NCBI GenBank assembly: GCA_002189035.1
Contig: NEEC01000008.1
Coordinates: forward strand, 868,001 to 932,000
Length of the DNA: 64,000 bases
Reading direction: 5' to 3'
From: Utricularia gibba
Taxonomy: Eukaryota; Streptophyta; Magnoliopsida; Lamiales; Lentibulariaceae
Shown here: positions 23,451 through 35,816 of the stretch, piece by piece
Numbering within the stretch: the stretch's first letter is position 1
How the letters are laid out: every line of letters begins with the position of its first letter
Position numbers and translations under genes: made by a program
The notes under the pieces: model-generated
What the model saw: only the letters and a program-made list of their open reading frames with translations
Told to the model about the DNA's origin: nothing
Database searches by the model: none

Positions 23451-24189
23451 TTATTTATATGACTAAATTCAGAGTTTGTGAGTCAGCTTTATCGATTAGG
23501 TAGTTTTTTGCCGCCCTGGTGCGCATTACAAATGCAGATGACCAATCCCTCGCTTTATTTCTTGATTTCTTGTTTCTGGGGTCAGAACCGTTTCCTTCTA
23601 CCGGAAGCGTTTGCGGGAAATGGATGGTTCTGCTGTCAAAGATCAATCCCTCTGGTATTTCAGTAGTGGCGTTGTGCTGGTTTGTTGATCGCGCTATGCT
23701 GTTGCCTCAATATTGTACTTCCCGCGTGAAACTTGCTGTCGGACGATTCAGCGATGGAAGAGAAGTGACTGGTGGCGGTCTCCTCGAATTCCGATTCGGT
23801 TATTAGAAGGTGCGTGATTACATTATGAATTGCGGAGATTTTTCGTTTTCCACAGTTTTTTTTGTTGCTACATCGAATGAGTAATTCTAGTGTTGATTCT
23901 GCTTATGATTTCAAAAAGGACAAATGGAAGTTCTCGAATCGCTTACTTCGTAGTTTTACAATTTATAGGGGAAAAAATGAATCTTGCGTGAGTAAGAGTA
24001 TGAATGTATTTAATGTTGAAGACAAATGACGACACCAGAGGATGAGACGTATACACATGAAGATAGCTGATGCTACTGAGGTCACACAGAGGATTACCCA
24101 GTGAAGATATTTTGGAGAATGTATAGTAGTTTTACAGTTTTTCCTTCTTTGAATGAAATATAAATATATGCTCATTGTAACTCTGGATT

Positions 24190-25235
24190 TTGATTCTTGA
24201 TGAACAAAAAATTACATTGCAAGTTACCTGTCCTACCTCTTCTTCATCAGAGATCTCGTATGAATCATCAGAGAATACTCTGAGCGTTGATCGAATACAT
24301 CTGTTCAGATGTTCCCCCAAGGAGATGTCAGTGAATGAGCCTACGAGACAACTCTCTGTTACGGCTATGCCAGGCGTCGCCCCTGCTAAGAAATCAACTG
24401 GTAATGTCACTGCTCATCATCATTGAGGAAGAGTTACTTCTTGTTGCGGAAGTTTCGATCAGGAAAGGAGACGAGGTTATAACATCAGCATCCTATTGGT
24501 TATCACTGATCAGGCTCTCTGAATCCGCAGGTAAGCGTTCCACCTCTCCTGGTTTCTTCAGGCAGGATGTGAGGTACAATGCAGGCTCAAACTTTGATGC
24601 TCTCGTGTTGGTCCCCACTCTTTCAAAAATTATAATGTGATGTTCCCGTCGCAGCGTTTACAGAGAATGGCTAAAGAATTGAAGTCTTATTATGCACGAC
24701 TCCAAGACCTTTCCGGGCTTGAAGAAACAATGAAACCTCTGTTTGAGATGTATGGGATCATCACCGAAAGTATTCAGCCACAAGTTTCAGTAACCTTTCG
24801 TATCCCATGCTGAAGCCAATGGGACATCAAATGATGCTGATGTTCATGGGAAATTCTCTTAAAGTGATCCAATGCAGAAGGCTGAAGCCAGAGTCATCGG
24901 GTACTGCTGCGGATGAAGTCAATCAGTACGAAAATGCACCATTTACGGTAGCACAGCAGGTTGATTCTGCTATAGAAATCAGCGCCCGAGAAATCTGCAG
25001 CTGCAAGTTCTGAAAAGGAGCTTCCTACAGCAACAAACCCCCGGAAACAAATCAGGCAAGAAGTGATGAAACCTGCTTGCAAGAAAGGGGTGAGTGAACT
25101 TCTTCAACATTTGTAACTCTACTAACAATTTCAAACAGAATCCTTCGTGACTCTTGCAGAAGGAACCACTGTCAAAAACTCAGTGAAGGTGTCTGCGCGG
25201 TATGGCTTCCAGTCCGTTTTCTTGAGTTGAGCTTT
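24190..25235 (+). pseudogene. Unrecognised multi-exon gene, broken by several frame changes
   Basis: Exon-like pieces are visible on the plus strand. About 24220-24415 is Ser-rich, ending VAPAKKSTGNVTAHH. About 24425-24530 reads EEELLLVAEVSIRKGDEV then ITSASYWLSLIRLSESAG, ending at GT-AAGC. About 24655-24770 follows a CGTCGCAG acceptor and reads RMAKELKSYYARLQDLSG then EETMKPLFEMYGI. About 24890-25090 reads ENAPFTVAQQVDSAIEIS then, one frame over, EKSAAASSEKELPTATNP, ending KKG before GTGAGT. A last piece near 25160-25230 ends in a stop. The amphipathic helical segments look genuinely coding, but at least two frame changes separate pieces that should be continuous. I do not recognise the family. 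It could be a pseudogene or an intact gene with indel errors. An upstream segment (23478-23806) may hold its first exon or 5' UTR. Confidence 0.4.
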
Positions 25236-25761
25236 TATTTCATGCAGATTTTTGCAGTAAAAACAAGGAATTTTTCACTACAAAATCAACTTGTTGGCCG
25301 TTCTTCATGTACTTGGTCCCTAAGCCAAGAAATTTGGGGCCCAGTTTGAGAAGTTTTGGGTCTGACGGAAACCTGGAAGCCCAACTACAAGGACGTCACT
25401 ACCTCCGCGGCTCCGCCAATCCCAAATTCTGGATTCTGCCGTGTCGCAGCCAGCGGCATTGCCGGAGGTAACGGTGAACCTTGTTTCTTGGGAAATACAT
25501 GAATCCGATTGTACAATGGTCGTTAATTCTGGGAAGGAAGCGTCGAATCGTAACGAGGCCAAGAGATGTACAGGAAGAGAGAGCAGCTGCTAGACAATAT
25601 ATATAATCCTTGGCGTAACATGAGGGGGGCCGAAAGATGCCCTTATTCGTCTTACTTGAACATGATCTGTTCTATAGGCTCGTACATCCGTCTCCTTGAG
25701 ATCTTCGAGTTGTGGGCAACTTCACCAACACAACACCCTTCTTCTGGGTCCCGAGAAAAAT
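25236..25761. other. Spacer between the broken gene and FUS3
   Basis: Moderately GC-rich sequence with short frames on both strands (for example an 80-codon minus frame that begins with TTG). No domain or splice-supported structure. Part is probably the 3' UTR of the minus-strand FUS3-like gene. Confidence 0.3.
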
Positions 25762-27018
25762 TCAGTCTTGTGGATTGCAGAGGTCGATGAAGGTGGCTTC
25801 TGAGTTGGGTTCGATACTGGGGAAACATATGGACTCTCCCACGTAATCCAGCGGCGTATCGTCGAGAAAGCTGGTGTAGTATTCGTAGAACAGATCGAGT
25901 TCTTCGAATGCATCCGGTAGACAGGTGAATGGAGCGTACTCATCAACAGAAGCAGCAGCAGTCGATGCTGTTGATGATGTCGATACAGGTGCTGCTGCTG
26001 CTGCTGCAAGCTCTCGGTTCTTCTTTGCTTCAATCACCTGAAAGCTCACGTTTCTGAGAAATGAATGTGCAGCAGAAGCAAGCATCAACGGGTGAGGGTG
26101 CATTCCCCTTACATATCTTCCGTCGTCCACATACCGGTACACGAGAATGTAATCATCTTTCACCAAGCCGTGGGCGTGGATGAAGTCCCCTGCCACCATC
26201 AAAGAATGTGCTCCTCAATCTTGTGGAAGTTGAAGAAATGCAAGAGTTTGGTTAAGGGCATACCAGTGGACTCAAGCACGTACATCCTGCTGTTGTTGTT
26301 TGGCCAGAATCTGAATCAGCAGCAACACTGAATCATGAAATGGGAGTGATGCAGATTGGACAGCACTTCTTGCTTGAGAATTGGGAAACCAACCTGTACT
26401 TGAAGCACCAGTGGTGGATGCCATCCATGTCGATCATGTCCAGTTGAATCCCCTCCTTGTAATCAAGAACTGGGAGGTGTGCCTCTGCTTCTTTCTGCAA
26501 TTTGGGGCACAATAGTGTGGGTTGAAACACAATATACAAGGTGAGTTTTTTTTTCTTTTTCTTTTTTTTTGTTGTTACCTTTGGGAGGACCATTCTCCTT
26601 AATACTCCGACATCGCTATTCTTGAGCTGTTTCATGAACAGGTAGCTGAGTTTTGAGCGATCAACTGCCTGCAACTCAGTATCGAAACCCAGAGTATCAA
26701 GCTGAAGGTGAAAAGGATAACCGAGACAGAGGAATTTTAAAGATTTACCCGTGGAGGTGGAATGGGAGGAGGAGGAAGCGCAAGAAAAGCAAGGCTAGAT
26801 CGCTTCAGTCTGGACCTCGGCATTCTGGCGCCACGGGGCACTGTGAAACCAGGCCGGGAGAAGAGATCGCCGCTGTTCTCCATCTGTGGAACAATCGAGG
26901 AAAAAGGAGGAAACTGGGGGAAGCTGTAGGGTAGGTAAATGCGATTGTTGTTTAGTCCCGATGTCTCCAAATTTGGGAAGTAAACGTTGAAGGGAGATGA
27001 CATGTGTGGCTCCGCCAT
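25762..27018 (-). CDS. FUS3: B3-domain transcription factor, FUSCA3-like
   Basis: Five exons join cleanly: 27018-26749, 26668-26579, 26494-26394, 26310-26264 and 26189-25762, giving 311 residues against 313 for Arabidopsis FUS3. The N-terminus has RGARMPRSRLKRSS followed by a Pro-rich stretch, as in FUS3. The B3 domain runs LSYLFMKQLKNSDVGVLRRM, KKEAEAHLPVLDYKEGI, FKYRFWPNNNSRMYVLEST and GDFIHAHGLVKDDYILVYR. The Arg-Met after GVL and the AEAHLP signature point to FUS3 over ABI3 or LEC2. The C-terminal region contains a short Ala run and an acidic, Tyr-rich tail. FUS3 binds RY elements (CATGCA) and drives seed maturation, setting the ABA/GA balance. I chose the ATG at 27018 because it gives the conserved length; upstream ATGs are not supported. 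No defects are seen. Confidence 0.88.
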
Positions 27019-27505
27019 TGATGAAGGGTGGTTTCGGCATCGAATGGCGTGGGAGTGAGAGTGAAAAGGAAAAAAAAAGGGAGAAGCGGTGGAGGAAGGG
27101 ATCATCCAGCTGTTGAAAAAGCTCTGAGGAGTTTCGGAAAATCAATGGCCTTCACGATGATGACGATAACAGCGATACCAACTACCACTCTGCAGCTCCC
27201 CTCACTGCTCTGCATCTCCTTCAACTTTCCCACTAACCAAAGTCGAATCTTGATTCCCACAGTTTAAATTCTGGCGCTGCTAAAAGGTTAGTAATAGTTT
27301 AAATTCCTATAGTCTTAGAAGGGATTCCTGAGCATGTTTTTTTTTTAAGAAATTCTGGATGGCTAAAAATTCCAACATTTCTTGATGACCAGAATAAATA
27401 CAAGATGAACCAGAGTGAAGAAATACGGCACAAGTGGAAAGCATTCTTTCCCCTTGTTCACAGTCACAACCAAAGGAGAACTAGGAAGGGAAGGAAGCTA
27501 GCTCT

Positions 27506-30016
27506 TCAAGCTTCATTTGCATTTGCGACCAAGTCGTTTTGCTCGTCCACTTCCCTCTCGTGTGCGATGGCGATCAGCTTTTTCTTCGCCTTGAGAAACC
27601 CGGCGAACCAGAGAGCTGAATGCTTCGGGTATCTGGCTTGTTTGTTCAGGAAGTCGACGTACATGATACCGAATCTCCTGTAGTATCCATCCGACCATTC
27701 AAAGTTGTCGCAGTAAGCCCAGATGTAGTACCCCCTGACATCCACCTTCTCCCTGCGAGCACCGGGAAGGAAGATTAGATAAGAAAGTGCTTCGTATGTT
27801 GAATAACAGTAAATGAGAATCATCATACTTGATGGCCTTTAGGAGGTACGAGAGGTGATCCTGGTAGAATTTGATCCTGATTGGGTCAACTGTGGCCTGT
27901 GCAATCGTCTGCTTGGGATCATTTGTCTGGGGGACTCCGTTTTCAGTGATATATATGGGAGGCAGTTCGCTGTATGTGTTCTTTATATGCATCAGAAGTC
28001 CATAAAGTCCACGTGGAACCACGTACTGCCATGCCGAGACCTGTATATACAAAAGAACTTTTGTGAGCTTCGATGAAAACCGCCATGGATTGAGGAGAAA
28101 TGGGTCGAGCGTGGATCACCTGTTCCCCGATCAGTTTGCCGTTTCTGGAATCTGGGCGAAAGAAGAAAGATGATCAGTAGTTGTGACAGGGGGAGTCCCT
28201 GAAAAGTGCGGAGATGTAAGAAAGTTACATGCGAAGGTGAGCTTCTGATCTGCGTCGTAGCCTTCGCCTTGGAGGTCTGGAGCATCCTTCACGTAGTAGG
28301 AGGTGTAATAGTTCAGCCCAATGTAATCAGAGGACCCCCGAAGCATGTGTTCTTCGTGCTTAGAGAAATGCCTGAAGTTCTCCGGTGGGACGTTGGCGAT
28401 CATGCTCTGGGGGTACCGCCCGTACAGCACCGGCTCTAGGAACCTGGAAAGATTGGATGGATGATCAGAGATCAGAGAAAGGAGCCATTTGTTTCAATTT
28501 ATCTGTTACCATCCTAGGCAGAAATCAAATGCTCTGGCCGCAGCAGCTTTGTCGGCCTCCGACTTCTCGTCAAAGGGCTCGAACATGTGCGAGTTCAGAA
28601 CGATCCCGATCTGCCCCTCCTGAAATGCCTGCAAGATGCATTCGTCCACCCAGTGTAAGAGACGGGCGGGTTATTGAATAAAGAAGAAGCAGGTTTCGTC
28701 AGAGTGGATGGAAGATCTTCGGGGCACCTGGTATTTCGTACGGTACAGCTGAACGGCGGCGGAGTGGGCCAGCAGGATGTGTCTGGCGACGGTGTAGACA
28801 TCCCTAGCGGGATCGGACTTATCGTACTTGACGTCGGAGTACTTAGTCTTAGTGGTCTTCGCCGGCAATGATTGAGTTGCACTGTCAGGCACCTTATGAG
28901 TAGCGAATTTGGTCGCGTTCTCCGGCGTGGTGGCGACTTCCCCTGGGGGAATACTCCCATCACGTAGCCGTTGGTGCAGTACGTGTACGGCTCATTGATC
29001 GTCGCCCAGTACTTGACACGGTCGCCAAACTCCCAGAAGCATACCCCTGCGTACTCCGTGAAGTCGTCCCTGCAATTCCGACAAGAAACCAAACCATCAG
29101 GATGCTTTTTTCCCGCCGGACATAACGCTGCTGAGTTCAGACTCAAAGCTTCGTACACTATTCTTTTGCTCAGGAACCCTCCATATTCCTTCTGTAAGCA
29201 GCTTGGAAGATCGAAGTGGAAGATGGTGGCCATGGGGATCATCCCTGTTCCAGAAATCAGTTAACAGAACAAGTACAGTAAGTTTACGGTATTCACCACT
29301 CTTACCGTTGGCGATGACGGTGTCGATGAGGTCATTGTAGTAGTTGACTGCTTCTCTGTTGACTCCTCCTGCAGACAATCTTCCACCTAAGGAAGGCGCA
29401 GCCGTGAGATGATTCATTCATTCATTCCCCTGTAGGCGCCACCAGTTTTTGTGTGGGGCAGAGTCAAGAAGTCACCTGGCAGTATCCGAGACCACGCAAT
29501 GGAGAATCTGTAGGAGTCGAAGCCCATCTTCTTCATGTTGGCGATGTCTTCCTGCAATGCAAGTAATCTATCTGTTAGAGAAGACGAGGGGAGTTCCCCT
29601 AGTCAAGCAAGGTTGATGTTGAAGCGCATCACCTTGTATCTGTGATACATGTCGCAGGCCACGCTTCCGTTGGTTCCGTCGGTGATCGCCGCTGCGAGGA
29701 AAACAAAGTAAGCGCTCCTCATACACATGACCTACACTGGAGAAACAGAGTGCTTACAGGGATTGCCGAAGGACATGTCATCCCAGACGTTCAAGCTCTT
29801 CCCCCTTCAAACGTGGCCCCTTCCACCTGCAACAATGATGGCTTTCAGTACACCGTAGAAAACCAACGGTGGTATCCGGGAGGGAGGAATCCGGCGTACC
29901 TGATACGCAGAAGTGCCGGCGCCGAAGATAAACCCAGCCGGGAAATCGCTCCTGCTGATGCTGGTGTCCTCGATGGGAACCGGCCGAGGCTGCGCGGGAC
30001 CATTGTTTCTCGCCAT
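27506..30016 (-). CDS. GH1 family beta-glucosidase, two single-base frame breaks
   Basis: Twelve exons on the minus strand: 30016-29900, 29826-29758, 29691-29633, 29551-29476, 29386-29306, 29244-29157, 29069-28728, 28628-28510, 28443-28229, 28151-28120, 28040-27829 and 27752-27506. Domain order is FPAGFIFGAGTSAYQVEGA, DMYHRYKEDIANMKKMGFDS, YRFSIAWSRILPGG, acid/base motif WATINEP, IGLNYYTSYYV, nucleophile motif YITENG, and YYIWAYCDNFEWSDGY. Both catalytic glutamates are present. The enzyme hydrolyses beta-glucosides (phenolic, hormone or defence conjugates); the substrate cannot be told from sequence. No signal peptide is seen. Two exons are one base short. Exon 2 has AGAGC where GGAAGAGGC is expected before LNVWDDMSFGNP (about 29796). 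Exon 7 has four Gs where five are needed between GVFPQG and EVATTPENAT (28940-28943). Restored length would be about 552 residues. Confidence 0.88.
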
Positions 30017-30614
30017 CTCGATCGCAATAACCAAACCTGTTTGTTTGCTGCTGTTGTCGTTGCAGGGGCTGCGCGGAGAGGGTATTTATAGAGTAGACTC
30101 AAACTAAGTTTTCAAGACTTTTCTTGTTCTAAATCCCGAGTTATCATTAGGACCACCACCGTGGACAAGTAACCATCTGTTGATTTGGCGGTAGTTGAAA
30201 AATACTGGCCAATAAAATATTTTTAATAAAATAAAAAATTGAGATTTACAATTTTTTATGTAAATATCTTATAAAATATCTTAAACATAGTATATGTTAA
30301 AATTAAATATTCTATAAGTCGGACAAACAAATGTGAAGTTCAAATAGTATCATTCTAAAAAAAAAAAATTTTTTTATTGCAAATACGTAGTCGAATCATT
30401 CGAAAATTTGAAATTTTACAACGTGTTTTGACGAGCTGTAAGAACAAATCCCCAAAGACAACGAGGTATGAAATGTCAAGAAGAGGGCAGTCACGTGGAG
30501 AAAAGAAGACCCACATGTGATGCACGAAAACCATCTTCTCTTCTTCCCTGGGAGCGGAGTCGAGTCAAGTGGAGTGGAGTCCGCAGTTTTGTTTTATGTT
30601 GGAGCAAAGCCCCA

Positions 30615-30638
30615 AGTTGCGTTGCGTTGCGTTGCGTT
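30615..30638. repeat. Pentanucleotide microsatellite (GTTGC)n
   Basis: About four to five perfect copies of GTTGC in a row, visible directly in the sequence. Confidence 0.9.
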
Positions 30639-30934
30639 GAACTTTTCCAAGTGTGCTTGCGGATACGCAACGGCATCCTTTATAACACATAACACGATTA
30701 TGAAGCATCCGCAGTGATGAGGCGCTTTAGGGGATGCGCATTCAATGCCCACCCCAACTCCAACTGCCGGTCGCCCTGCCCTTTCATTCCTCCTCAACCT
30801 CAAGTCAACACACGCACACGCTCTTCCTTTTTAGTTCCAACATTTAATTAAAAAATGATGATTATTTTAATGTATACTCACTGCCGTTTGGTATTGAGAA
30901 ATGGATGAATTACAAAATAGATATCGGTCACACA

Positions 30935-31140
30935 ATGTGTGAAAAAAATATTTATCATACATGTAAAAATTTATTATCACTACGTAAGAGAAAAAATGAC
31001 GGTGATTATTTGGGGTGAATTTGAAAAGTAATCATCTTATTGCTATTATGTGTAAAAAATAATCATCATAAGTGTAAAATTTTAGTTTTACTATGTGAGA
31101 AAGAATGTCACGATGGTTACTTTTCAAAACTCCCCGATTA
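30935..31140. repeat. Diverged tandem repeat with inverted arms (MITE-like)
   Basis: A unit of about 75-80 bases (TGTGAAAAAAATATTTATCAT ... GAGAAAAAATGACGGTGATTA) recurs about 110 bases later as TGTGTAAAAAATAATCATCAT ... GAGAAAGAATGTCACGATGGT. In addition, GATTATTTGGGG...TTTGAAAAGTAATCATC near 31004-31036 is the imperfect reverse complement of GATGGTTACTTTTCAAAAC...GATTATTCG near 31112-31144. No transposase is present. Confidence 0.45.
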
Positions 31141-32058
31141 TTCGTCTAGATAACTGATGAAAGATTGGATAATAAATACTTTGTGGTGAGGAGTTATAAT
31201 GCTTGAATTTGTATAATAAACATTTGTAGTCATCATGGAAACTATACTTAGCATTTGTTATTTGATCGAAAATTACTTTTGTATAAGGGTGATTGGTTGT
31301 CAATGATCCCTAAAAACAGCAATAATGATTCCTAATGTTTTAAAATACTGATCAAATTGATCAACACTTTTTTTAATATAATGGCAAATTTTATCTTTAA
31401 ACTCATTATTTGAAATAATGATTATTAATAATTTTTAATTATTTAAAATTTGATAAAAAATAATATCCAACTAATTCTATTTAGTTTTTAAATAATTAAA
31501 TTTTTTCTCAATATTCGAATAATGAAAAATAAAAATACTTAAAATATAAATTTTACAAAAAATAATTATGCCAAGTATACCAATTTTGAAAACTAATAAT
31601 ATGAATTCATAAAACTTTGTGAATTGATTTTACTAATGAGAACTAATTATATGAAAAAATAGGAATTATTTTCTTCAAAATGTCAAAACTTGGAATTTTT
31701 GTTATGAATGCACAAGCAAACACGGGAAAATTAGTCATATACCAATGTCACACCAATTTTCTTTGCAAAATACCTGAATTTGTAAATTATTTGTTATATA
31801 CCTTAATTTATATATATATACATTGATAAAATACCTAAATATTGAAAAAATATAAATTAATTAATTTAATTTACAATATTAATCACTTCTCGTTTTAAAA
31901 TTTATATATTTATATATTATAAATAATAACAATATTTGTGACATTCATTCCAAAGAATTAACATTTATTTTCTATAAAATTAATACTTTTAAATATATAT
32001 AGTAAATATATTTTGAAAAATATTATATTTAAGATTCATGATTGAGGTAAGTACTTTT

Positions 32059-32568
32059 TGTTGCAAAGTTTATGTGCAATCGAGAACAAAAAGTAAATGA
32101 AGAACACAGAATTTTAATGTGGAAAATCAAGAATGGTAAAAAACCACGTGTGCTAGTCACACCAGACCAAAAACTCTCCACTAAATACCGAGTTTTAATA
32201 CAGGAGCAGAAACAACTCCAAGAATCAGGCTCCCACCAGCCAAACTATTTCCTGAACGACAGAATGTTTAACAACAACAATCCCCACAGGGTTAGCAAGG
32301 GTTGGAGGGGTCTTTTCTTCTTGTTCGCCTTCTCCAATCACAAATCGGAGGTTCTTCCAGATGGTAGTTTGTAGAGAGTTCTGCGCTGCAATATCTTAGA
32401 GAGGCTCCTCTGCTGTTCTTTGTGAAGGAAGCAAAAACAGACTTAACTGTCATCTTGATGGGTTATTTATAGCATTCGTCACTTGGGCTTCGCCAAAGAG
32501 GAACGTGAGCTGGATATTTGGGCAGCAACATTTTTCAATTTCCTAGCCCAAGCAAGAGCAGCCCAACA
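32059..32568 (-). repeat. 3' LTR of the copia element
   Basis: About 510 bases, bounded by TG...CA, matching 36790-37300 with scattered substitutions. It contains a TATA-like CTATAAATA (seen in plus as TATTTATAG near 32464), the likely element promoter. Confidence 0.9.
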
Positions 32569-32601
32569 ATTCCCCCTTTCCATCTCTCGTTCACCTTATC
32601 T

Positions 32602-35600
32602 TCATACTTTGATCAGTCCCAGCCTGTTCACATGGGACTGGTGTTTCACAGTAGACAACAGCTTTGTGAGAACATCTGCAGCGTTTTCAGCAGTGTCAAC
32701 CTTTTCCAGTTTGACGTCTCCAGTTGCAATGACATCTTTGATCCAATGCCATCTGGTTGATATATGCTTTGTGCGAGAATGAAATGTTGCATTCTTAGTG
32801 AGTTGTATGGCACTTTGGCAATCAGAGAATATCACAGGCATGCCTTTTAGAAACCCAAACTCATTCATAATTCTACCAAGCCACAGGGCTTCCTTCACTC
32901 CCTCTGTTAGTGCCATATACTTTGCCTCTGTTGTTGATAGTGCAACTATTTTTTGTAAATGTGAACTCCACATGACAGCAGCTTCGGCAATTACTGAGAC
33001 CATTCCTGATGTTGATCTTCATGTATCTACATCGCCTGCCATATCAGAATCCACATAAACTTGGGGGTTAATACTTCATGTTCCATAACTCAATTTATAT
33101 TCCATGATGCCTTTTATGTAACGTAACAGCCATTTCACCCCTTTCCAATGCTCCTTTCCTGGGTTCTCCATATACCTGCTCATGACACTCACAACATATG
33201 CAATATCCGGTCGAGTGCAAATCATCAAGTACATTAATGAGCCAACTGCAGAGGAGTAGGGAATCTTACTCATCATCTCTTTATCAACTTTAGTTTTTGG
33301 TGACATATGAAAAGAGAACCTTAGGTGTCCCGGGAGAGGTCCTAACACTGGTTTTGCTCTATCCATATGAAATTTCTTAAGTAGAGCTTCGATATACGTA
33401 CCTTGAGACAGGGTCAGGATCCTCTTGTTTCTATCTCTAGCGATGTCAATTCCCAGAATTTTCTTGGCTTCCCCTAAGTCTTTCATTTCAAAAACAGTAG
33501 TCATCTCCCTCTTCAGGTCTAGAATCAATGTCATGTTTGGACTGGTTATCAACATGTCATCGACATACAGGAGCAAGAAAATACATTCATTGTTCTGATT
33601 CTTTTTCCAGTAGGCACAATGATCTCCCTCGCATCTGTTGAATTTTCTGCTTTCCATGAAATTGTTGAACTTAAAGTACCACTGTCGGGGGGCTTGTTTA
33701 AGATTCTTCTCAATTTGCACACAAGATTTTCTTTCCCAGGTTCTATAAATCCCTCAATTTGCTTCATGTACACCTCCTCAGTCAAATCACCATGTAGGAA
33801 TGTGGTCTTTATGTCCAGTTGTTCCAGTTCCCAATTGTAGTGAGCTGTGAGGGATAGGATGAGCCATACTGTGTTCATCTTCACTATAGGTGGAAAAATT
33901 TCCTCATAATCTACTCCTTTTCTTTGATGATATTCTTTCACAACCACTCTGGCTTTATGCTTGACACTTCCATCAGGGTTGTGTTTTATCTTGAATATCC
34001 ACCGATTCTCCAGAGGTTTCTTTCCTGCAGGCAACTTCACAAGTTCATAGGTATCATTCTTTCTCAGGGATGCTATCTCTTCCTGCATTGCTTCAAACCA
34101 TTTGTCTCCTTCAATTGAGTCCATTGCCTCTTTTACTGACATCGGTTCTCCTTCCTAAGTGATCAAGGCAATGTTAAATATATCTTCTCTGCTGAGGTCA
34201 TACTCACTTTCAAGATACTTTGATGAGGGGACACGTGGCCTTGTTGATCTCCTCAGATTCGGTGGCCCTCTTTCATCCGGTCTTTCAATTGATTCTGGTT
34301 CAGATTCCAAGTCAAGGGTTGCATTTGAAGTATCAATGCCTGTCAATTTTCCGGAGTCCTCGGAGGTCAGTCTTACCTTCATTGTCTTGTCCATGTCCAT
34401 CTGGTGTATGTCATGAATTGTCTCATTCTCTACAAACTTTACATCTCTAGATCGGACAACTTTGTGGTTGATTGGATCCCATAGTCTATATCCCATTTGA
34501 TCTCCACCATATCCTAGGAATATGCAAGCTTGTGATCTTTCATCTAATTTTTGCCTATGTTCTTTCAGGATATGAACATAGGCTTTGCAGCCAAACACTC
34601 TCACGTGTCCATACCCTGGAGTCTTTCCTGTCCAGACTTCTTGTGGAGTTTTAAGGTCAAGAGCAGTCTTAGGGGATCGGTTTGACAAGTAACAGGCCGT
34701 GCACAGAGCCTCTCCCCAGAAATGTTTGGGAAGTTTTGCAGTTGTCAGCATACACCTTACTTTATCAAACAGGGTTCGATTGAGTCTCTCTGCTATCGCA
34801 TTGTGTGCTGGGGTTCCAGGGATAGTAGTGATTTTCCTGATCCCAAAAAGTGTGCAGTAGTCTTGAAACTCTTGTGAGCAATACTCACCTCCATTTTCAC
34901 ACTTAAACTTCTTTAGTTTCCTGCCTGTCTCTCTTTCCAACAATGGATGAAGTTGTTTAAAGCAGCCTAGAACATCACTTTTCTTCTCAATCAAGTATAT
35001 CAAGGCCTTTCTGGAGCAATCATCGATGAAGGACACATAGTATGTTTTTCTTGAGCCTGATGCCACATTGACAGGTCCTCCAATGTCAGAGAACACCAGA
35101 TCAAGCAGTCCAGCACTTCTTTCCAGTCTTTTCTTGAATGGTGCTCTGTGTTGTTTTCCAACTATACAACTCTCGCAGAGTTTCGGTCCTTGCCTTGCCT
35201 TTTGGATAAATCCTTGACCCATTAAATGATTTAGACTTGAGTTTGATATGTGCCCTAACCTATTGTGCCATAAGGTGTAGTCAGTATCAGTTCCATTCAT
35301 CAGATTTAAACTTGAGATATCAAACTAAACAAAGGTCTTATACAGTGTTCCTTCAAGCCAACCTCTTGCCATCACATCCGAGCCTTTTTCAAATTTCCAA
35401 CATCCATCAGAAAATGTGTTGATGAACCCTGCTCTGTCAAGATTGTTCACAGACATGAGATTCATCCGTATATTAGGTATGTGTCTTACATTTTCCAGCA
35501 GAAGACTGTGACCACAGTTAGTTTTCACCATCAGCTCTCCCAATCCTGCTATTCTGTCTTTTGTGGAATTTCCCATTCTCACTGATCCAAAATTTCTTGT

Positions 35601-35783
35601 TCGATAATTGATGAGGTGTTTGTTTGAAGGTGTTGCATGGTAGCTAGTTGCTGAATCTACTATCCAGAGTTGTTCAGCAGAGTTACTTGGAGCTTCATCT
35701 GACAGCAGCACCAATAGCTCCTTCTGACTAGAGATGTCTTGTTCCCTTTGGTCCGGTTCAATTTCCTGCTCGGTCAGTACCAA
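32602..35783 (-). pseudogene. Copia pol (protease-integrase-RT-RNase H), multiply interrupted
   Basis: Segments in order on the minus strand are protease (35783-35325), GAG-pre-integrase plus integrase (35300-34155), RT (34142-33549 and 33720-33076) and RNase H (33003-32602). In-frame stops lie at 35325, 34155 and 33076, and the frame shifts near 33700. The protease motif reads VDSATSYHAT, so DSG has become DSA. The integrase has WHNRLGH and CESCIVGKQHR, but the second catalytic Asp is Glu (KCENGGEY); the ERLNRT glutamate is kept. RT keeps LLLYVDDMLI. RNase H keeps ALSTTEAKYMAL and ADVLTK. The element cannot move on its own. Confidence 0.9.
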
Positions 35784-35816
35784 TATTTGTTAATTGGCTT
35801 CAACAGTAAAGACAGC

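Larger units (their letters stand above)
30017..32058. other. Intergenic: beta-glucosidase promoter and AT-rich DNA with small repeats
   Basis: 30020-30130 is the 5' flank of the GH1 gene. A (GTTGC)n pentamer array lies at about 30615-30638. A diverged tandem or inverted repeat occupies about 30930-31145. 31300-32058 is AT-rich with no frame. No gene is supported. Confidence 0.5.

Noticed and set aside
25320..25562. 80-codon minus frame next to FUS3
   Set aside because: Starts with TTG rather than ATG and matches no family; probably UTR or spacer.
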